Translations under genes and position numbers: made by a program | The notes under the pieces: generated by a model | Database searches by the model: none | Seen by the model: only the letters and a program-made list of their open reading frames with translations | What the model was told of the DNA's origin: nothing | In this document: positions 1 through 6,523 of the stretch, piece after piece | How the letters are laid out: each line of letters starts with the position of its first letter | How positions within the stretch are numbered: position 1 is the first letter of the stretch | Source of the DNA: Rhizobacter sp. | Lineage (GTDB): Bacteria; Pseudomonadota; Gammaproteobacteria; Burkholderiales; Burkholderiaceae | Assembly: GCA_014379885.1 (NCBI GenBank) | Contig: JACMKW010000332.1 | Coordinates: 1-8,283, forward strand | Reading direction: 5' to 3' | Length of the DNA stretch: 8,283 bases

Positions 1-463
1 CAGCCGCCTGAACCGTGAGGGCCACACCGTGCTGCTGACCACGCACTACCTGGAAGAGGCCGAGGCGCTGTGCAGCCGCATCGGCATGTTGAAACAGGGC
101 AGGCTGGTGGCGCTGGACGCCACTTCGGCGCTGCTGGCCGGCCGCGCCAGCACGATGTTGCGCTTCAAGACCGACCAGGCCCTGCCGCTGGCGATTGCCG
201 TGCACGCTCGGGTCACCGGCCGCATCGTGCAGGTCAAGGCGCACGACGCCACCGAGGTCGAGAGCATGCTGGCCACGCTGCGCGCCGGCGGCGTGAAGGT
301 GGAAGACCTGGAGATCGGCCGCGCCGATCTGGAAGACGTGTTCCTGGAAATCATGCAGGGCGGCGAGCCCGGGTGCGAGGGCCTGCCAGCGCAGGGCGTC
401 ATGCCCGGCGAACGCCTCGCGCCTGCCGAACGCCTCACGCATGTGGCCAAAGACGCATCATGA
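1..463 (+). CDS. ABC transporter ATP-binding protein, C-terminal part (5' end outside window)
   Basis: This is the last ~153 residues of an ABC ATPase that would energise the permease encoded next to it. The first full codon is at base 2 and the true start lies upstream. Near the beginning the visible protein has the H-loop context LLTTHYLEEAEALCSRIG, whose His is the switch histidine that contacts the ATP gamma-phosphate. This is followed by the usual strand 'GMLKQGRLVALDAT', and the 'DLEDVFLEIM' segment is typical of ABC-2 export ATPases (YadG, CcmA and NodI-like). The Walker A, signature and Walker B motifs lie off the window. A Pro/Gly/Glu-rich tail of about 35 residues follows the ATPase fold and contains a short duplicated ERLAPA/ERL stretch. 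The stop overlaps the permease start in ATGA (460-463), which suggests coupled translation. The substrate cannot be told from the sequence. Confidence 0.9.
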   Translation, partial: SRLNREGHTVLLTTHYLEEAEALCSRIGMLKQGRLVALDATSALLAGRASTMLRFKTDQALPLAIAVHARVTGRIVQVKAHDATEVESMLATLRAGGVKVEDLEIGRADLEDVFLEIMQGGEPGCEGLPAQGVMPGERLAPAERLTHVAKDAS

Positions 464-1221
464 CCATCGCTGGCGCGCAGACACTGTTCCGCAAGGAGAT
501 CCTGCGCTTCTGGAAGGTCGGCTTCCAGACCGTGGCCGCGCCCGTGCTCACCGCCGTGCTGTACCTGCTGATCTTCGGCCATGTGCTCGAGGACCATGTG
601 AAGGTCTACAACAGCGTCGGCTACACCAGCTTCCTGATTCCCGGGCTGGTGATGATGAGTGTGCTGCAAAACGCCTTCGCCAACAGCAGCAGTTCGCTGA
701 TCCAGAGCAAGATCAGCGGCAACCTGGTGTTCCTGCTGGTGGCGCCGCTGTCGCACTGGGCCTGGTTCGTGGCCTATGTGGGCGCCTCGGTGGTGCGCGG
801 CGTGGTGGTGGGGCTGGGGGTGCTGCTGGTCACGCTGTGGTTTGCGCCGCTGCCGGTGGCCCAGCCGCTGTGGATCCTGGTGTACGCCGTCATGGGCGCC
901 GCGATGATGGGTGCGCTCGGCCTGGTGGCCGGGCTGTGGGCGGAGAAGTTCGACCAGATCGCCGCCTTCCAGAACTTCATCATCATGCCGATGACCTTCC
1001 TGTCGGGTGTCTTCTATTCGGTCAAGTCGCTGCCGCCGTTCTGGCAGCAGGCGAGCCACCTGAACCCGTTTTTCTACATGATCGACGGCTTCCGCCATGG
1101 GTTTTTCGGCGTCAGCGACGTCTCTCCCTGGACCAGCCTGGCGGTGGTCGGCACCAGCCTGCTGCTGGTGTGTGCGCTCAGCCTGCAGCTGCTGCGCACC
1201 GGATACAAGATCCGTCATTGA
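460..1221 (+). CDS. ABC-2 type transporter permease, YadH-like
   Basis: This 253-aa integral inner-membrane protein is the partner of the preceding ATPase. Hydrophobic segments lie at about residues 24-42, 57-75, 88-110, 112-130, 137-160, 172-187 and 225-246, matching the roughly six-helix ABC2_membrane fold. An amphipathic N-terminal stretch (FRKEILRFWKVG) precedes the first helix. The motif LNPFFYMIDGFRHGFFG (201-217) before the last helix is typical of the YadH/NodJ-like family. The start is the ATG in the ATGA overlap with the ATPase stop; a longer open frame upstream only shadows the ATPase gene. The length is normal for the family. Placement next to ibaG and murA suggests a cell-envelope role, but that is inference and the substrate is unknown. 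Confidence 0.9.
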   Translation: MTIAGAQTLFRKEILRFWKVGFQTVAAPVLTAVLYLLIFGHVLEDHVKVYNSVGYTSFLIPGLVMMSVLQNAFANSSSSLIQSKISGNLVFLLVAPLSHWAWFVAYVGASVVRGVVVGLGVLLVTLWFAPLPVAQPLWILVYAVMGAAMMGALGLVAGLWAEKFDQIAAFQNFIIMPMTFLSGVFYSVKSLPPFWQQASHLNPFFYMIDGFRHGFFGVSDVSPWTSLAVVGTSLLLVCALSLQLLRTGYKIRH

Positions 1222-1291
1222 ACACCCGCCACGGCGGTCGTGATGTCCCGCGAGGGCGGGCCGTCCCCCGGCTGAGCGATAATGCACCATC
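1222..1291 (+). other. Spacer with GC-rich inverted repeats between permease gene and ibaG
   Basis: Short perfect inverted repeats are visible: CCGC/GCGG at 1226-1229 and 1234-1237, CCCGC/GCGGG at 1247-1251 and 1256-1260, and an alternative GCCG/CGGC at 1260-1263 and 1269-1272. None is followed by a T-run, so an intrinsic terminator is not supported. RNA structure or a factor-dependent stop is possible. Confidence 0.3.
1278..1283 (+). promoter_or_regulatory. Possible -10 element (GATAAT) just upstream of ibaG
   Basis: GATAAT matches the sigma70 -10 consensus at five of six bases and ends 8 bases before the ibaG ATG. No convincing -35 is seen 16-18 bases upstream, where the sequence is GC-rich. 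If used, transcription would begin at or within a few bases of the start codon and give a leaderless or near-leaderless message. No Shine-Dalgarno precedes this ATG, which fits that idea but does not prove it. Confidence 0.3.
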
Positions 1292-1564
1292 ATGGCCGAT
1301 CCCACCCCAGCTGAAGTCGAGCGCTACATCGCGCAAGGCCTGGCCTGCGAACATTTGCAGGTCGAGGGTGACGGCCGCCACTTTTTCGCCACCATCGTGT
1401 CGGCCGAGTTTGTCGGCGCGAACCGGGTGGCACGCCACCAGCGGGTCTACAAGGCGCTGGGCGATAGAATGCGCGAGCAAATCCACGCCCTGTCCATGAA
1501 GACGCTGACCCCTGCCGAATGGGCCTCGACGCCCGCGTCGGCGCCCAACCCACACCACCACTGA
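1292..1564 (+). CDS. ibaG: BolA/IbaG-family protein
   Basis: This 90-aa cytoplasmic protein has the small BolA fold (about residues 5-80). Family features are the FVGANRVARHQRVYKALGD segment (40-58), with the loop and helix typical of BolA proteins, and the C-terminal IHALSMKTLTPAEW (64-77), which closely follows the IbaG/YrbA subgroup and holds the conserved His65. In that family this His helps bind a [2Fe-2S] cluster shared with a monothiol glutaredoxin. The protein ends in three histidines. The next gene is murA, the same adjacency as ibaG-murA in E. coli, which strengthens the IbaG call over BolA proper. A Cys is present at residue 19. The start ATG has no clear ribosome-binding site. The physiological role is probably iron-sulfur or acid/envelope stress related, by family. 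Confidence 0.85.
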   Translation: MADPTPAEVERYIAQGLACEHLQVEGDGRHFFATIVSAEFVGANRVARHQRVYKALGDRMREQIHALSMKTLTPAEWASTPASAPNPHHH

Positions 1565-1569
1565 AAACC

Positions 1570-1613
1570 GCCGCAGGTTCACTGCGGCCGGCGGGCCTGC
1601 GCGACATGCAGGC
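1570..1613 (+). other. Two tandem perfect hairpins in the ibaG-murA spacer
   Basis: The first hairpin is GCCGCAG (1570-1576), a five-base loop, then CTGCGGC (1582-1588). The second is GCCTGC (1595-1600), a seven-base loop, then GCAGGC (1608-1613). Both stems are perfect and begin 6 bases after the ibaG stop. There is no U-tract, so they do not look like classical intrinsic terminators. They may stabilise mRNA 3' ends or weaken read-through. Confidence 0.35.
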
Positions 1614-1650
1614 TTGAGGGTCGCATGAGCTTGGGGCAACCAATACGCCC

Positions 1651-2910
1651 ATGGACAAACTCATCATCCGCGGTGGCCGGCAGCTCAAGGGCGAGGTCAC
1701 GATCTCAGGTGCCAAAAACGCGGCCCTGCCCGAACTGTGCGCTGCCCTGCTCACGGCCAACCCGGTCACGCTGCGCAACGTGCCGCTGCTGCAGGACGTC
1801 AACACCACCATGAAGCTGTTGCGCATGATGGGTGTGGGCGCTGTCCGCAGCGACACCGAGCCCGACATGGTGACGCTCGATGCGGGCAACGTCACCTCGC
1901 GCGAGGCAACCTACGACCTGGTCAAGACCATGCGGGCCTCGATCCTGGTACTGGGACCGCTGCTGGCGCGTTTCGGAGAGGCCAAGGTGTCGCTGCCGGG
2001 CGGCTGCGCCATCGGTTCGCGCCCGGTCGACCAGCACATTAAGGGGCTGCAGGCCATGGGCGCGGAGATGACCGTCGAACACGGTTACATCGTCGCCCGT
2101 GCCAAACGCCTCAAGGGGGCCAGCATCACGACCGACATGGTCACCGTCACCGGCACCGAAAACTTGTTGATGGCCGCCACCCTGGCCGAGGGTGAGACCG
2201 TGCTCGAAAACGCCGCCCAGGAACCGGAGATTCCCGACCTGGCCCGCATGCTCATCGCCATGGGCGCGAAGATCGAAGGCCACGGCACCAGCAAGATCCG
2301 CATCCAGGGCGTGGACCGCCTGCACGGTGCGCGCCACCGCATCGTGCCCGACCGCATCGAGACCGGCACCTTCCTGTGTGCCGTGGCCGCCGCTGGGGGC
2401 GACGTGTTGCTGCGTGGCGCGCGCGCCGACCACCTCGACGCCGTGATCGACAAGCTGCGTGAGGCCGGTGCCAGCATCGAGTCGGGCGCCGACTGGATCC
2501 GCGTGAAGAATGACAAGCGCCCGCGCGCCGTGGGCTTTCGCACCAGCGAGTACCCGGCTTTCCCGACCGACATGCAGGCGCAGTTCATGGCGCTCAATTG
2601 CATTGCGCAGGGCACAGCCAAGGTCACCGAAACCATTTTCGAGAACCGCTTCATGCATGTGAACGAGCTGGTGCGCCTGGGCGCGAAGATCGAGGTCGAC
2701 GGCCATACCGCTGTGGTGCACGGCGTTGAACAGCTGTCGGGTGCGACCGTGATGGCGACCGACCTGCGTGCGTCGGCCAGCCTAGTCATCGCTGGCTTGG
2801 TGGCCGATGGCGAAACGGTGGTCGAGCGCATCTATCACCTCGACCGTGGTTACGACCAGATGGAAACCAAGCTGCGCGCCATCGGCGCAGACATCGAGCG
2901 AATCAAATGA
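1651..2910 (+). CDS. murA: UDP-N-acetylglucosamine 1-carboxyvinyltransferase (MurA)
   Basis: MurA catalyses the first committed step of peptidoglycan synthesis in the cytoplasm, transferring enolpyruvate from phosphoenolpyruvate to UDP-GlcNAc. The protein is 419 aa, full length for the family. Visible motifs are [15 protein letters not shown] (20-34) with the Lys22/Asn23 pair that contacts substrates, and the active-site loop [14 protein letters not shown] with Cys119 (Cys115 in E. coli). The [12 protein letters not shown] segment holds Asp307, equivalent to the catalytic Asp305. The active-site Cys is the residue attacked by fosfomycin, so the enzyme would be expected to be of the fosfomycin-sensitive type. 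The start MDKLIIRGG is standard for MurA; a GGGG at 1634-1637 is the only, rather distant, ribosome-binding candidate. The stop overlaps hisG by ATGA (2907-2910). Confidence 0.98.
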   Translation: MDKLIIRGGRQLKGEVTISGAKNAALPELCAALLTANPVTLRNVPLLQDVNTTMKLLRMMGVGAVRSDTEPDMVTLDAGNVTSREATYDLVKTMRASILVLGPLLARFGEAKVSLPGGCAIGSRPVDQHIKGLQAMGAEMTVEHGYIVARAKRLKGASITTDMVTVTGTENLLMAATLAEGETVLENAAQEPEIPDLARMLIAMGAKIEGHGTSKIRIQGVDRLHGARHRIVPDRIETGTFLCAVAAAGGDVLLRGARADHLDAVIDKLREAGASIESGADWIRVKNDKRPRAVGFRTSEYPAFPTDMQAQFMALNCIAQGTAKVTETIFENRFMHVNELVRLGAKIEVDGHTAVVHGVEQLSGATVMATDLRASASLVIAGLVADGETVVERIYHLDRGYDQMETKLRAIGADIERIK

Positions 2911-3548
2911 TCACACTCGCACTGTCAAAAGGGCGCATCTTCGAAGAATCGCTGCCGCTGCTGAAAGCAGCCGGCATCGAGGTGCTCGAAGACCCGGAGA
3001 AGTCGCGCAAGCTGATCGTCGGCACGACGCGGCCCGACGTGCGCGTGGTGCTGGTGCGCGCCACCGATGTGCCCACCTACGTGCAATACGGCGGCGCCGA
3101 TCTCGGCGTGGCTGGCAAAGACGTGCTGCTGGAGCACGGCGGCCAGGGCCTGTATCAGCCGCTGGACCTGCGCATTGCCAAGTGCCGCATGAGCGTGGCT
3201 GTGCGAGACGATTTCGATTATGCGACTGCCGTGAAGCAGGGCTCGCGCCTGCGTGTCGCCACCAAATACACCAGCTGCGCGCGCGACCACTTCGCCGACA
3301 AGGGCGTGCACGTCGACGTGATCAAGCTCTACGGCTCGATGGAGCTGGCGCCGTTGACCGGCCTGGCCGACGCCATCGTCGACCTCGTGTCCACCGGCAG
3401 CACGCTGAAGGCCAACCACCTCATCGAAGTGGAAGAGATCATGCAAATCTCGGCCCGCCTGGTGGTGAACCAGGCGGCGCTGAAAGTGAAGCGCGACGCC
3501 ATTCGCCAGATCATCGACGCGTTTGCGTCGGCCATCCCAGCTAAGTGA
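2907..3548 (+). CDS. hisG: ATP phosphoribosyltransferase catalytic subunit, short form (HisG)
   Basis: HisG performs the first step of histidine synthesis, joining ATP and PRPP to give N1-(5-phosphoribosyl)-ATP. At 213 aa it is the short form, lacking the C-terminal regulatory domain of the ~300-aa enzyme. By family knowledge, such proteins work as a hetero-octamer with HisZ, which carries histidine feedback control. Motifs are the N-terminal LALSKGR (4-10), [15 protein letters not shown] (58-72), and the PRPP/phosphate loop DLVSTGSTL (159-167). The ATG lies inside the murA stop (ATGA), implying translational coupling and leaving no room for a leader peptide or attenuator. No hisZ is in the window; in many betaproteobacteria it lies elsewhere, near purA. 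The next gene is hisD. Confidence 0.97.
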   Translation: MITLALSKGRIFEESLPLLKAAGIEVLEDPEKSRKLIVGTTRPDVRVVLVRATDVPTYVQYGGADLGVAGKDVLLEHGGQGLYQPLDLRIAKCRMSVAVRDDFDYATAVKQGSRLRVATKYTSCARDHFADKGVHVDVIKLYGSMELAPLTGLADAIVDLVSTGSTLKANHLIEVEEIMQISARLVVNQAALKVKRDAIRQIIDAFASAIPAK

Positions 3549-3565
3549 CACCGCCCGGTGATGCC

Positions 3566-4903
3566 ATGACAGTCCAGATCCGCCAACTCGCGACCACTGC
3601 TGCCGATTTCGAGACCGAATTCCAGCGCTTGCAGCACTGGTCGGCTGAGACCGACCATGCGATCGAAGAGCGGGTGGCGTCCATCCTCGACGACGTGCGC
3701 GTGCGTGGTGATGCGGCGGTGCTGGAGTACACCGAGCGATTTGATGGCCTGAAGGCCGATTCGGTGGCCGCGTTGGAAATCACGCAGGCTGAGTTGCAAG
3801 ACGCGCTGGCGGCCATCACGCCCAAGCAGCGCAGCGCGCTCGAAGCCGCCGCTGAACGCGTGCGTGACTACCACCAGCGCCAGCTCGAAGCCTGCGGCCG
3901 TTCTTGGAGCTACCGCGATGCCGATGGCACGTTGCTTGGCCAGAAAGTCACCCCCATCGACCGCTTGGGCATGTACGTTCCCGGTGGCAAGGCGGCCTAC
4001 CCCTCCAGCGTGTTGATGGGCGCCGTGCCGGCCAAGGTGGCGGGTGTTGGTGAAATCATCATGGTCGTGCCCACACCCAGAGGCGAGCGCAATGCCATGG
4101 TGTTGGCGGCGGCGGCCATTGCGGGTGTGGATCGGGCCTTCACGCTGGGTGGCGCGCAGGCCGTGGCGGCTCTGGCCTACGGCACGGCCACGGTGCCGGC
4201 TGTCGACAAGATCACCGGCCCTGGCAATGCCTACGTGGCAAGCGCCAAGCGCCGTGTGTTCGGCAAGGTGGGCATCGACATGATTGCCGGCCCGAGTGAA
4301 ATTTTGGTGCTGGCCGATGGCAGCACGCCGGCCGATTGGGTGGCCATGGACTTGTTCAGCCAGGCCGAGCATGACGAGCTGGCGCAAAGCATTCTGCTGT
4401 GCCCCGACGCGGCCTACATCGCGCAGGTGAAAGAAGCGATCGACCGTTTGATCGGCGGCATGCCGCGCCGCGATGTGATCCGCGCCTCGCTCGAAGGCCG
4501 CGGTGCGCTGATCCACACACGCAGCATGGAAGAGGCCTGCAACATCAGCAACCGCATTGCGCCGGAACACCTGGAGGTGAGCTCGCAAGACCCGCACCGC
4601 TGGGAGCCGCTGCTCAAGCACGCCGGGGCCATCTTCCTGGGTGCTTTCACCAGTGAAAGCCTGGGCGACTACTGCGCCGGGCCCAACCACGTGCTGCCCA
4701 CCTCGGGCACCTGCCGCTTCTCGTCACCGCTGGGTGTTTACGACTTTCAAAAGCGCAGCAGCCTCATCGAGGTGAGCGAGGCGGGTGCGCAAAAGCTGGG
4801 TGTGATTGCGGCCGAACTGGCCTATGGCGAGGGGCTGCAGGCCCATGCACAAGCCGCCGAGATGAGACTTAAAAGCGGACTCAAAGGCGGGTTCAAGCGA
4901 TGA
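3566..4903 (+). CDS. hisD: Histidinol dehydrogenase (HisD)
   Basis: HisD oxidises L-histidinol to L-histidine in two NAD-dependent steps, the last of the pathway, using a zinc site. From this start the protein is 445 aa. Motifs in order are [14 protein letters not shown] (~135-148), the family signature beginning [13 protein letters not shown] at ~221, and SQAEHDE (265-271) with zinc ligands Gln266 and His269. These are followed by PEHLEV with catalytic Glu334/His335, [14 protein letters not shown] with zinc ligand Asp368, and His427 near the C-terminus. All correspond to E. coli residues with a shift of 7-8. The ATG at 3566 was chosen because GGTGA (3557-3561) lies just upstream. A GTG at 3545 in the same frame, overlapping the hisG stop, would add 7 residues and cannot be excluded. 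The stop (4901-4903) directly touches the end of the convergent gene at 4904. Confidence 0.96.
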   Translation: MTVQIRQLATTAADFETEFQRLQHWSAETDHAIEERVASILDDVRVRGDAAVLEYTERFDGLKADSVAALEITQAELQDALAAITPKQRSALEAAAERVRDYHQRQLEACGRSWSYRDADGTLLGQKVTPIDRLGMYVPGGKAAYPSSVLMGAVPAKVAGVGEIIMVVPTPRGERNAMVLAAAAIAGVDRAFTLGGAQAVAALAYGTATVPAVDKITGPGNAYVASAKRRVFGKVGIDMIAGPSEILVLADGSTPADWVAMDLFSQAEHDELAQSILLCPDAAYIAQVKEAIDRLIGGMPRRDVIRASLEGRGALIHTRSMEEACNISNRIAPEHLEVSSQDPHRWEPLLKHAGAIFLGAFTSESLGDYCAGPNHVLPTSGTCRFSSPLGVYDFQKRSSLIEVSEAGAQKLGVIAAELAYGEGLQAHAQAAEMRLKSGLKGGFKR

Positions 4904-5092
4904 CTATTTTTTGCCCGAGAACTGTTGCATCGTGACCAGTGCGCGCAAAGTGCCTTTGACTTCGGCCAGCTCTTTCTGCTGGTCGAGCATGATGCGTTGC
5001 ATGCCTTCGAGCACCTTGTCTTGCTGCGAAACTTTCTCGCGCAATGTGGAAACGCCGGTCAGCCGGTCGAGGATCTCGGCAACCAGGCTCAT
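4904..5092 (-). CDS. Hypothetical small coiled-coil protein, second gene of reverse-strand pair
   Basis: I do not recognise a named family for this 62-aa protein. After a short N-terminal helix-like segment (MSLVAEILDRLTGV) comes a heptad pattern. Positions 21, 28, 35, 42 and 49 are V, L, M, L, L, and the alternate core positions 31, 45 and 52 are M, V, L. Gln at 24 and 38 interrupts that core and could set oligomer register. A coiled coil from about 14 to 56 is therefore likely. There is no signal peptide or membrane segment. Its ATG overlaps the stop of the upstream minus-strand gene (ATGA, 5089-5092) and has no clear Shine-Dalgarno of its own, so coupled translation is expected. It ends GKK on a run of six A just before TAG, directly abutting hisD. 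It could be a partner subunit of the RHH-like protein, possibly regulatory or toxin-antitoxin-like. That is inference only. Confidence 0.7.
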   Translation of the reverse strand: MSLVAEILDRLTGVSTLREKVSQQDKVLEGMQRIMLDQQKELAEVKGTLRALVTMQQFSGKK

Positions 5093-5370
5093 TGTGGGGA
5101 GCCCGCCTTGATGGAGGCGATCTGCGCAAAGAACAACTCGGCGCGGCGTTGGCCGTTGTCGAGCGTGGTGTTGATGGCGTCGAGGTCGTCTTTGGCGCGG
5201 CGTGTGGCCAGGTCGAGCAGCTCCAATTCAGACATCGACACACCAGCCTTGTACAAATCGACGGCCGATCGCATTTCTGCGGAAAGATTGGTGTCGTTGA
5301 GTTTGGCCTGTTTCTCCAGAAACTTGCGTTGCCCGGGTTCCAGATACACGTTGGTCAAGACGGCAGCCAT
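5089..5370 (-). CDS. Hypothetical ribbon-helix-helix-like protein, first gene of reverse-strand pair
   Basis: This 93-aa protein would be encoded against the his operon. Residues 5-41 look like a ribbon-helix-helix (CopG/Arc-type) DNA-binding unit: a short strand LTNVYL, a helix EPGQRKFLEKQAKL, a turn NDTN and a second helix LSAEMRSAVDLYKAG. Residues 45-90 appear mostly helical and charged and could bind a partner. The start at 5370 is chosen because GGAGA lies 5 bases upstream on the minus strand. The ATG at 5394, which would add eight residues, falls upstream of the transcription start expected from the promoter at 5397-5425. The ATGA overlap with the next gene suggests a two-gene unit. GC content is lower than in the flanking his genes. 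Autoregulation as in RHH antitoxins is plausible. The fold is inferred from pattern, not from a search. Confidence 0.75.
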   Translation of the reverse strand: MAAVLTNVYLEPGQRKFLEKQAKLNDTNLSAEMRSAVDLYKAGVSMSELELLDLATRRAKDDLDAINTTLDNGQRRAELFFAQIASIKAGSPQ

Positions 5371-5373
5371 GTG

Positions 5374-5379
5374 GGTCTC
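5374..5379 (-). promoter_or_regulatory. Ribosome-binding site of the RHH-like gene
   Basis: On the minus strand the sequence reads TGGAGACCCACATG, so a GGAG(A) Shine-Dalgarno core sits 5-6 bases before the ATG at 5370. This decides the start in favour of 5370 over the in-frame ATG at 5394. Confidence 0.55.
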
Positions 5380-5382
5380 CAG

Positions 5383-5411
5383 TGGTCGATACATGCAATA
5401 TATTATGTAAT
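5383..5411 (+). promoter_or_regulatory. Weak candidate promoter for hisC, divergent from the reverse pair
   Basis: TGTAAT (5406-5411) matches the -10 consensus at five of six bases, and 17 bases upstream stands TGGTCG (5383-5388), which matches TTGACA at only three of six. If real, it would start transcription near 5418 and free hisC from dependence on read-through across the reversed genes. The weak -35 makes this uncertain. Confidence 0.25.
5390..5409. promoter_or_regulatory. Candidate operator: TACAT/ATGTA inverted repeat around the -10 box
   Basis: TACAT (5390-5394) and ATGTA (5405-5409) are perfect inverted arms with a 10-base AT-rich centre that contains the minus-strand -10 box. Their centres are 15 bases apart. 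The position fits a repressor site, and the first gene of the unit encodes an RHH-like protein, so autorepression is a natural hypothesis. Binding there would also cover part of a weak plus-strand -10 (TGTAAT, 5406-5411) that could serve hisC. Confidence 0.4.
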
Positions 5412-5425
5412 AGACGGCGTTTCAA
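5397..5425 (-). promoter_or_regulatory. Sigma70-type promoter of the reverse-strand pair
   Basis: Read on the minus strand, TTGAAA (5425 to 5420) is followed by exactly 17 bases and then TATATT (5402 to 5397). Each box matches the consensus TTGACA/TATAAT at five of six positions with ideal spacing. A transcript would start near 5390, leaving a ~20-base leader that contains the GGAG site. It is the best-formed promoter I see in the window, in an AT-rich island that stands out from its surroundings. Confidence 0.7.
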
Positions 5426-5452
5426 GCCCGGGTCTTTGCCTTATTTCACACC

Positions 5453-6523
5453 ATGTCACGCAAGCCTTCCTCCGTCATCCGCCAAGACGTGCAGTCCATG
5501 CATGGCTACGCCATCCAGCCCAGCGCCGGCATGGTCAAGCTCGACGCGATGGAAAACCCCTTCACCCTGCCCGAGGCGCTGCGCCGCGAACTGGGCGCCC
5601 GGCTGGGCGAGGTGGCGATCAACCGCTACCCGGGCGAACGCATCAATGAGCTGCGCGCCGCGCTGGGGCGCCATGTGGGCCTGCCCAAAGGCTACGACCT
5701 GATCCTGGGTAACGGCTCCGACGAGATCATCACGCTGCTCAGCATGGCCTGCGACATGCCCGGCGCCACGGTGCTGGCGCCCGTGCCTGGTTTTGTGATG
5801 TACGACGTGTCGGCCCGCCTGCAGGGCCTGCGCTTCATCGGCGTGCCGCTCACCGCCGATTTCGAGCTCGACGAGGCAACGATGCTGGCCGCGATAGCCA
5901 AGCACCAGCCGGCCATCATCTACATCGCCTACCCCAACAACCCGACGGCCAACCTGTTCAACGATGCGGTGATCGAGAAGATCGTGCTCGCCGCGCCGGG
6001 GCTGGTGGTGATCGACGAGGCCTACCAGCCTTTCGCCTCGCGCAGCTACATGGATCGTGTGACCGGCCACGAGCACGTGCTGATCATGCGCACGCTGAGC
6101 AAGTTTGGCCTGGCCGGCGTGCGCCTGGGTTACCTGCTGGGCCCAAAGGCGCTGGTGGCCGAGATCGACAAGGTGCGCCCGCCCTACAACGTGAGCGTGC
6201 TCAACGCCGAGGCGGCATTGTTCGCGCTGGAACACCACGACGAGTTCGCGCGCCAGGCGGCGGTTCTGCGCAGCGAGCGCACGCGTCTCATTGCCGCGCT
6301 GGCGGCGATGCCTGGCGTGAAGCCCTATCCGAGCGAAGCCAACATGGTGCTCACCCGCGTGCCCGATGCCGCTGGGCTGTTCGAGGGCATGAAGCAGCGC
6401 AAGGTGCTGGTGAAGAACGTCTCCAAACTGCATCCGCTGCTGGCAAACTGCCTGCGCTTGACCGTGGGCACGCCTCATGAGAATGACCTGATGATTGATG
6501 CTTTGAAAGCGAGCCTGTCATGA
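5453..6523 (+). CDS. hisC: Histidinol-phosphate aminotransferase (HisC)
   Basis: HisC is a PLP-dependent fold-type I enzyme that transfers an amino group from glutamate to imidazole-acetol phosphate, giving L-histidinol phosphate. The 356-aa length is normal. Visible residues are LDAMENPF near the N-terminus, NRYPG (substrate region), and GNGSDEII (cofactor phosphate contact). AYPNNPTAN with Asn163, VVIDEAY with Asp188 and Tyr191, [14 protein letters not shown] with Schiff-base Lys217 and Arg224, and LRLTVGT with the carboxylate-binding Arg335 complete the set. All key PLP residues are present. The ATG at 5453 has no clear Shine-Dalgarno. A later in-frame ATG at 5498 would remove the first 15 residues and seems less likely. 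It is separated from hisD by the reverse-strand pair, and its stop overlaps hisB in ATGA (6520-6523). Confidence 0.96.
   Translation: MSRKPSSVIRQDVQSMHGYAIQPSAGMVKLDAMENPFTLPEALRRELGARLGEVAINRYPGERINELRAALGRHVGLPKGYDLILGNGSDEIITLLSMACDMPGATVLAPVPGFVMYDVSARLQGLRFIGVPLTADFELDEATMLAAIAKHQPAIIYIAYPNNPTANLFNDAVIEKIVLAAPGLVVIDEAYQPFASRSYMDRVTGHEHVLIMRTLSKFGLAGVRLGYLLGPKALVAEIDKVRPPYNVSVLNAEAALFALEHHDEFARQAAVLRSERTRLIAALAAMPGVKPYPSEANMVLTRVPDAAGLFEGMKQRKVLVKNVSKLHPLLANCLRLTVGTPHENDLMIDALKASLS

Noticed and set aside
1243..1275. Ten-codon open frame between the permease gene and ibaG
   Set aside because: It is too short, has no ribosome-binding site and overlaps hairpins; there is no support for translation.
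46..1305. Long minus-strand open frame (419 codons) opposite the ABC transporter genes
   Set aside because: It is rich in His, Arg and Gln, a typical antisense shadow in GC-rich DNA, while the + strand encodes clear ABC proteins with intact motifs.
1705..2721. Minus-strand open frame (338 codons) opposite murA
   Set aside because: It is a shadow of murA, with His/Gly/Ala-rich composition and no family motif.
3329..4690. Long minus-strand open frame (453 codons) opposite hisG/hisD
   Set aside because: The + strand is unmistakably hisG and hisD. The minus frame shows no domain and has low-complexity His/Ala/Arg composition.
4862..4912. Terminator after hisD formed by the T6 run at 4907-4912
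   Set aside because: The bases before it contain short direct repeats (AAAGCGG / AAAGGCGG), not an inverted repeat, so no stem can form.
5089..5394. Start of the RHH-like gene at the upstream ATG (5394)
   Set aside because: The predicted transcript start is near 5390, downstream of that ATG, and the GGAGA site serves the ATG at 5370.
4925..5649. Plus-strand open frames across the hisD-hisC gap (161 and 201 codons)
   Set aside because: The minus strand here has a promoter, a ribosome-binding site, an RHH-like pattern and a heptad repeat. The + frames lack these, and one runs into hisC in the wrong frame.
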